Part shown: positions 59,172 through 64,000 of the stretch, in pieces | How the letters are laid out: each line of letters begins with the position of its first letter | Position numbering within the stretch: the stretch's first letter is position 1 | Source: Planctomycetota bacterium | Lineage (GTDB): Bacteria > Planctomycetota > UBA1135 > GCA-002686595 | Direction: 5' to 3' | Length of the DNA: 64,000 bases | Assembly: GCA_016712565.1 (NCBI GenBank) | Contig: JADJQU010000001.1 | Span: 248,001-312,000, forward strand | Made by a program: the position numbers and the translations under genes | The notes under the pieces: model-generated | The model's database searches: none | The model's input: the letters and a program-made list of their open reading frames with translations, nothing else | What the model was told of the DNA's origin: nothing

Positions 59172-60950
59172 ATGCCGCCATCAGTCCGTCCCCCCGACCC
59201 CGGCGCGCCGGTTCTGGCGCGGCTGGGCTGGAGCCTGCGCGCGGCCAGGCGCGAGGGCTACGGACTCCGCGACCTGCGCGCGGACGTCCTGGCGGGGCTC
59301 GTGGTGGGCATCGTGGCCCTTCCGCTGGCCATGGCCCTGGCGATCGCCTCCGGCGTGCCGCCGCAGCACGGGCTGTACACGTCCATCATCGCCGGGGTGG
59401 TGATCGCCGTGCTCGGGGGCTCGCCTGTCAGCGTCTCCGGTCCCACGGCGGCGTTCGTGGTGCTGCTGGCGCCCGCGGCCTCCCTCTACGGCATCGGCGG
59501 GCTGATGACGGCCTCGCTGATCGCCGGGATCCTGCTCCTCCTCTTCGGCGTCATGCGCCTGGGAGCCCTGATCCAGTACGTGCCGCACCCGGTGACCACC
59601 GGCTTCACGGCCGGCATCGCCACGGTGATCGCGGGCCTGCAACTCAAGGACTTCCTGGGTCTGCGGCCCGAGGCCTGGCCGGAGCACTTCCCCGAGCGGA
59701 TGCTGGCCCTGGCGGGCTCCTGGCGCACGTTTCGCTGGCCGGAATTCGCCATCGGGGCCGTGACCCTGGCACTGCTGATCCTCTGGCCGCGGGTGACGCG
59801 CAAGGTGCCCGGCCCCCTGGTGGCCGTGGCCGTCGCGGCCGTCCTGGCCCACTGGCTCACGGGCAGCGTGAGCGGATTCGAGGTCGACACCATCGGCAGC
59901 CGGTTCGGCTCGCTCGTCGACGGCGTGCGGCAGTCCGGCATTCCGCGCGTGCCGCCGCACTTCGATTGGCCGTGGAACTTCCCGGGGCCGGACGGCAAGC
60001 CCCTGGGGCTCTCCTTCGAGGTGCTGCGCAATCTGCTGGGAACCGCCTTCGCCATCGCCGCCCTGGGGGCCATCGAGTCGCTCTTGTGCGCCGTGGTGGC
60101 TGACGGAATGGCCGGGACCAAGCACGACCCCGACGTGGAACTGGCGGCCCAGGGCCTGGGGAACATCGTCGCGCCCTTCTTCGGCGGCTTCGCGGCCACG
60201 GGCGCCCTGGCCCGCACGGCGACGAACATCCGCGCCGGCGCCCGCTCCCCCGTGGCGGCCGTGGTGCACGCCCTGTTCGTGCTCGTGGCCGTGCTGGCCC
60301 TGGCGCCCCTGCTCGACTACCTGCCCATGGCCGCCCTGGGGGCCTTGCTGCTGCTCGTGGCCTGGAACATGGGGGAGCTGCGGCACTTCGCTCACATCCT
60401 CAAGCACGCTCCCCGCGGCGACGTGCTCGTGCTGCTGTCGTGCTTCGGCCTGACCGTGGCCTTCGACATGGTGATTTCGGTCAGTGCGGGCATCGTGCTC
60501 GCCGCCCTGATCTTCATGCGGCGCATGTCCGACCTGTTCCAGGCCCGGCTTGCGGAGCCCGAGCACGCGCACCTCGCCGACCCGCACCTCGCGGGGGTCG
60601 TCGTGTACCAGATCGCGGGGCCCCTGTTCTTCGGCGCCGCCGAGAAGGCCGTCAGCGCCCTGCAGCGCACCAGGTCCGACGCCCGGGCCGTGGTGCTGCA
60701 GATGGACGACGTGCCCACCATGGACATCACGGGCCTCGTGGCCCTGGAGTCCGCCATCCAACGCCTGCACAAGTCCGGTGTGTTCGTGGCGATCGCCGGC
60801 GTGCAGCCCCAGCCCAGGGAACTCCTGGAGCGCGCCGGGATCCGCAGCGACGCCGACAAGCTCGCGGTGTGCGAGGACGGCGACACCGCGATCGCCAGCG
60901 TGCGCGCCTACCTGTCGGCCCACCCGGTCCCCGGGGCGAAGGCCGGGTAG
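59172..60950 (+). CDS. SulP-family anion permease with STAS domain
   Basis: The protein is 592 aa. About 12 membrane helices carry the SulP signature region (A-D-V-L-A-G-L-V-V-G-I-V-A-L-P-L-A-M-A-L-A; G-L-Y-T-S-I-I-A-G; S-V-S-G-P-T-A-A). The cytoplasmic STAS domain spans about 455-575 (V-V-L-Q-M-D-D-V-P-T-M-D-I-T-G). SulP proteins import sulfate, bicarbonate or similar anions. The ion is not deducible. ATG 59172 is preferred over 59061 because the fold begins soon after it. It ends 3 bases from the convergent SGNH gene. Confidence 0.95.
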   Translation: MPPSVRPPDPGAPVLARLGWSLRAARREGYGLRDLRADVLAGLVVGIVALPLAMALAIASGVPPQHGLYTSIIAGVVIAVLGGSPVSVSGPTAAFVVLLAPAASLYGIGGLMTASLIAGILLLLFGVMRLGALIQYVPHPVTTGFTAGIATVIAGLQLKDFLGLRPEAWPEHFPERMLALAGSWRTFRWPEFAIGAVTLALLILWPRVTRKVPGPLVAVAVAAVLAHWLTGSVSGFEVDTIGSRFGSLVDGVRQSGIPRVPPHFDWPWNFPGPDGKPLGLSFEVLRNLLGTAFAIAALGAIESLLCAVVADGMAGTKHDPDVELAAQGLGNIVAPFFGGFAATGALARTATNIRAGARSPVAAVVHALFVLVAVLALAPLLDYLPMAALGALLLLVAWNMGELRHFAHILKHAPRGDVLVLLSCFGLTVAFDMVISVSAGIVLAALIFMRRMSDLFQARLAEPEHAHLADPHLAGVVVYQIAGPLFFGAAEKAVSALQRTRSDARAVVLQMDDVPTMDITGLVALESAIQRLHKSGVFVAIAGVQPQPRELLERAGIRSDADKLAVCEDGDTAIASVRAYLSAHPVPGAKAG

Positions 60951-60953
60951 ACG

Positions 60954-62663
60954 CTACTCCAGGCGCGGGTCGCTGAGCGCGGCCCACCCGCAGGCTCCCT
61001 GGCCGCGCTGCCCCCGCAGCACGAAGCGCAGGTTGCGCGCCCCGGTGAGGTCCACGTCGAGGATCGCGGGGCGCGCCTCCTCCGGCACAACGCCCTCGAA
61101 CAGCGTGCGATCGTCCACCAGGAGCGTGAAGTGCAAGGGCGCTTCCGGGCAGCCCTGCTCGGCGCCGGCGAGCAGGTGCAGGCGTCCGGTGAAGCGCCGA
61201 GCGCCGCCGTCCAATTCCAGGTCCGCCGCAGTGAAGCCCGTGGTGTCCGCGCGCAGGCACACCCGCGACGGCGTCGCGGTTTCGACCACGCGTTCCGCAT
61301 CGCCCGCGCCGTGGGTGGTGATCAGGGCGGGCCGCCCCAGCAGCGTGGCCCGCCTCCGCTGGAGCGCGAGCAGGTCCAATTCGCCGCGGGCGGCCATCTC
61401 CGCCACCCTGGATGTGTCGGCGGGTCCGAGGGGCTCCGCGCCGGGCGTTTCCCCGGGACCCGCCGCGCGGGCCAGGATGCCCTGGCGCATGGCCTCGAAA
61501 CAGACGCGGTTTCCCAGGAGGTTGTGGTGCCCCATCAGGGGACTCCCGCGTCCGTAGAATCGCGCCACCAAGGCCTCGTCTCCCGCGCAGGCCGCCCAGA
61601 GGAACTCCCGCGTGTCCAAAAGGCCCACGGAGTGCTCGCGGCAGAAATCGCCGAGCAGCTGCTCCCGCTCCCTGAACGGCGCCCAGGGCTTCAGGGCGCC
61701 CTGCTCCGCGTGGAAGACGAGGAAGAAGTAGGGGAGTTCGCGAGCCTCCAGTTCCGCGCGAACGGCGGCCAGGATGCCCAGGTTCAGCCTGTGCTTCAGT
61801 TCCTCCCGCCGCTCGTCGCCGCGCCAGCCGGCGCGCGCGCTGCGCAGGAAGCCCGAGTCCTGGTGCAGGAATCGGCGCCACAGGTAGCTCGGGAACGAAA
61901 TCGGATGGGTCTTTAGGTACTCGCGCGGGGAGAGCCTGGGGGCGGGCTCCAAGGCCAACGCCTCGCCCTCGAGCCGCAGGCGCGGCTTGGGCCAGCAGCG
62001 AAACGCCAAGGTCGTGCGATCGAAATCGCTCTCCACGAGCAGGCTGAAGATCACGATCGGCCGGCGCGCGGCGTGGCGATCGATGGAGCTCTTGAGCAGC
62101 AGGTAGCTCTGGTCGAGACCGTAGCCCCCCACGCCGTAGTCGAGCATCGCGAATCGCGAGCCGAGATCGGAAGCCTCCAGCAGCGCGGGAAAACACTCCT
62201 CCGCGGGGGTGGCGCAGGCGGCGAACGAGTCGCCGTAGAGCAGCACCAGCTGCCGCTCCCCGATCGAGGACTCGTCCTGGTGGGCATAGGTGCCCGGCGT
62301 GACCGCGAGGCCGGTCCAGCCGGTGGTTCCATCGGGATTGGGCGCGTCGGCCATGGCGGCCAGGCCCCCCAGGCGCGCGACCAGCTTCCAATGGTCGTCG
62401 TCGTTGTTGCCGTCGGCGTAGGCCGATGGATCGCGGATCCAAGGCCCCAGGCTGCCCAGATTCAGCTCCGGCCGCGCGAAGGCGAGGCGATGCAGCGCCT
62501 CCGTGCCGAGGAAGGCGGCCAGGACTCCGCCGAGCACTGCGGTCAGGGCGATCTTCCAACGCCGTCCGCGGGAAGGGGCCCGCTCCGCGGAGCGGCCCAC
62601 CGTGCTCCCGCCCGGGATGTCGCCTGGGGCCCGGGGCCCATGCTCGGATCGGTCGGTCGGCAA
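60954..62663 (-). CDS. Membrane-anchored SGNH-like protein with C-terminal beta domain
   Basis: The protein is 569 aa. The start is TTG 62663, supported by an AAGGGGGG Shine-Dalgarno 6 bases upstream. No ATG precedes the TM helix. The anchor (K-I-A-L-T-A-V-L-G-G-V-L-A-A-F-L) is at about 38-54. Block I V-L-L-Y-G-D-S-F-A-A-C lies at about 140, block II D-Y-G-V-G-G-Y-G at about 170. Block III is not G-x-N-D but V-E-S-D, and the final His may be in G-H-H-N (about 378). The last 160 residues look like an NPCBM/jelly-roll-type beta domain. Catalytic competence is less certain than for the other two SGNH proteins. Confidence 0.82.
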   Translation of the reverse strand: MPTDRSEHGPRAPGDIPGGSTVGRSAERAPSRGRRWKIALTAVLGGVLAAFLGTEALHRLAFARPELNLGSLGPWIRDPSAYADGNNDDDHWKLVARLGGLAAMADAPNPDGTTGWTGLAVTPGTYAHQDESSIGERQLVLLYGDSFAACATPAEECFPALLEASDLGSRFAMLDYGVGGYGLDQSYLLLKSSIDRHAARRPIVIFSLLVESDFDRTTLAFRCWPKPRLRLEGEALALEPAPRLSPREYLKTHPISFPSYLWRRFLHQDSGFLRSARAGWRGDERREELKHRLNLGILAAVRAELEARELPYFFLVFHAEQGALKPWAPFREREQLLGDFCREHSVGLLDTREFLWAACAGDEALVARFYGRGSPLMGHHNLLGNRVCFEAMRQGILARAAGPGETPGAEPLGPADTSRVAEMAARGELDLLALQRRRATLLGRPALITTHGAGDAERVVETATPSRVCLRADTTGFTAADLELDGGARRFTGRLHLLAGAEQGCPEAPLHFTLLVDDRTLFEGVVPEEARPAILDVDLTGARNLRFVLRGQRGQGACGWAALSDPRLE

Positions 62664-62810
62664 GGCGAACCCCCCTTGGGCAGGGCCAACCTTAGCACGC
62701 TCGCCCCGGCGATTTCGCGGGCCCAGGCGCTCCCCGCAGCTCTCGGGCCCCGGCGGACCCGAATCCCGCAGGTTGTGCGAGCTCGCCGGTCGGCGGGGGC
62801 AGGAAACAGC

Positions 62811-62845
62811 GCGGGCGGCTCCGGAGTGCCTCCGGAGCCGCCCGC
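62811..62845 (-). terminator. Strong GC hairpin after the last secreted-protein gene
   Basis: A perfect 15-bp stem (GCGGGCGGCTCCGGA at 62811-62825 pairing with 62831-62845) has a 5-base loop. It lies 33 bases past the stop at 62878 on the minus strand and is followed on that strand by GCTGTTTCC, a weak U-tract. Confidence 0.75.
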
Positions 62846-62877
62846 GTCCTTTCAGGCGCAGAACTCGCCTCGGCCGA

Positions 62878-64000
62878 TCACGGCCCGATCACGAACTCCA
62901 AGCCGTTCGACAGGGTCGCGTTGTCGGGCGCGGCGAAGCCGTTGTCACGGCCCCAGGTCTGCGCGTCGACCGTCGTGCCCGGAACCGCGAGGAACGCCGC
63001 CGGCGTGCCGCCCAGGGAGCCCACGGCGAAGGCGTTCATGTCGATGGAGTACACGCCCGAGCAGTCGTTCGGCGGAGGATTGCCGAACGAATTCAGGGGG
63101 ATCGAGCGGCGGATCGGCGTGTTGATGCAGCGCAGACCGCCGACGAAGGGCACCGCGGCGCGACCGCCGTCGGAGTAGATCACGAGGCCGGGCTTGTTGT
63201 TGATCACGTTGACCGTGGTCACCGAGTAGCCCAGGCCCGCCGTCGCCGACGGCACGCCCACGCCCGCGATCGAAGGCGTGCAGCCCAGCGAGTTGACCTT
63301 CGCCGTGCAGTACGTGAGGCCGGAGGTGACCGGACCGGGAACCTCCACTTGGACCGACAGAGTCGTCGGTGTGCCCGGCTTGAACAGCGTCACCGTCGCG
63401 TTCCCTTGGATCGGCGCGCTGTTGGAATCGAAGGAGTACGTGTAGGTCGTGCTCCAGCGCAGGGCGTTGGCATTCGGGTTCGTGGCGTGAGGCGTCGTGG
63501 CCCAGGCGGCGCTGGTGTTCGGCGTGTGCGTGAACGCCCAGTCGGTGCCGTCGTAGGGCTCACCCGAGTGGTAGTCCACGTCGCTGAACTGCGCGTTCTG
63601 CTGCGTGCCGCCGATCGGGAGCGGGAAGGAGATTCCCTGCATCGAGCGGTCGGAGTTGCTGTTGTGGACCGCGTACTCGTAGTGATAGAAGCCGCCCGCG
63701 ATCGGGGTCACCTTGTAGGCGATTTCCATGCGGCCGTCGCCCGGGACGTCGATGTTCTGGATCGTGACGCCCGAGTCGTTCTGGGCCCACCAGTTGAGGC
63801 CGTGGATGTACACGATCGTCGAGCCGCTGAAGGTCAGGTTGTACGGCGGCAGGCCCGTGGGCGTGTTCAGGCGGCGGATCGAGTAGTTGTTCATCCGCTC
63901 CGTCGAACCCGGGGTCGTCAGCTCGTCGGTCGTGATGTACACGACTTCGGCGGCGTAGATCGAGTTGGGGAAGTTCGCCGGGTTGAGGTCCGTGTCGCGG
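62878..64000 (-). CDS. Secreted protein with shared C-terminal module, 5' end beyond the window
   Basis: The C-terminal 374 or so residues are visible and the frame is open to the window edge (there is no start before 64000 that fits the coding sequence). The visible upstream part is beta-rich and aromatic/Asn-rich, for example [14 protein letters not shown]. The C-terminal module starts at about 63313 ([13 protein letters not shown]), followed by N-N-K-P-G-L-V-I-Y and N-P-P-P-N-D-C-S-G, nearly the same as in the P-domain protein. An internal GTG at 63942 is unlikely to be the real start because coding continues above it. Confidence 0.9.
   Translation of the reverse strand, partial: RDTDLNPANFPNSIYAAEVVYITTDELTTPGSTERMNNYSIRRLNTPTGLPPYNLTFSGSTIVYIHGLNWWAQNDSGVTIQNIDVPGDGRMEIAYKVTPIAGGFYHYEYAVHNSNSDRSMQGISFPLPIGGTQQNAQFSDVDYHSGEPYDGTDWAFTHTPNTSAAWATTPHATNPNANALRWSTTYTYSFDSNSAPIQGNATVTLFKPGTPTTLSVQVEVPGPVTSGLTYCTAKVNSLGCTPSIAGVGVPSATAGLGYSVTTVNVINNKPGLVIYSDGGRAAVPFVGGLRCINTPIRRSIPLNSFGNPPPNDCSGVYSIDMNAFAVGSLGGTPAAFLAVPGTTVDAQTWGRDNGFAAPDNATLSNGLEFVIGP

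Noticed and set aside
1..64000. tRNA, rRNA or CRISPR sequences
   Set aside because: No cloverleaf-like segment, rRNA signature or regularly spaced repeat array was found by eye in the gaps.

Overview
The window is very GC-rich, densely coded bacterial chromosome from an organism that exports many proteins. It contains no rRNA, tRNA or CRISPR array. Several traits point to Planctomycetota, probably one of the deep uncultured-type lineages: secreted proteins sharing a C-terminal module around Y-C-T-A-K-x-N-S-L-G-C-x-P, an ECF sigma factor fused to a large membrane-tethered extracytoplasmic region, Gly-rich and FG-GAP/beta-propeller surface proteins, and weak Shine-Dalgarno use. The lineage is inferred from protein style, not from a marker gene search.

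Layout. 1-6.9 kb (minus strand): a truncated Cys/Met-metabolism PLP enzyme, a WhiG/FliA-type sigma factor with a Lys/Ala-rich tail in a shifted frame, apt, argS and a multi-TM/TPR protein. 7-15.2 kb: an SGNH-like protein, an ATP-grasp-like protein, a secreted matrixin protease with a small secreted partner, a membrane/TPR protein and an MFS transporter. 15.2-21.4 kb (plus strand): mutY, a GT2 glycosyltransferase, a HEAT/vWA exported protein, a flippase-like membrane protein and a methyltransferase. 21.4-25.9 kb: small proteins, a frameshifted copper ATPase, a LOG-family hydrolase and a SnoaL-like lipoprotein. 25.95-27.19 kb: an IS1-like insertion sequence with perfect 24-bp inverted ends and a 9-bp target duplication. 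27.2-29.1 kb: small lipoproteins including a recent tandem duplication. 29.3-31.9 kb: a four-gene, translationally coupled Rieske/ferric-reductase-type membrane operon. 31.9-47.7 kb: a lipoprotein esterase, the ECF-fusion protein, a giant Gly-rich lipoprotein, an FG-GAP protein, a DNA-binding-like protein, a serine hydrolase-NamZ fusion and a beta-propeller protein. 47.7-52.8 kb (minus strand): a 2-oxoacid:ferredoxin oxidoreductase operon (gamma, alpha, beta, then an FAD oxidoreductase carrying ferredoxin clusters). 53-64 kb: a PNPOx-fold protein, three membrane-anchored SGNH proteins, a double P-domain secreted protein, a C2H2-like zinc-finger protein, a SulP permease and a truncated secreted protein.

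Caution on reading frames. At least five otherwise intact genes (copA, the transposase twice, porB, an SGNH protein and probably the sigma factor) are broken by single-base shifts, mostly at short G/C runs. This looks like consensus error in a long-read assembly rather than five independent gene deaths, so these genes should be read as probably intact. The observations most worth following are the shared C-terminal module, the ECF sigma-TM-extracytoplasmic fusion, the Rieske operon with its Cys/His-rich last protein, and the basic-tailed sigma factor.
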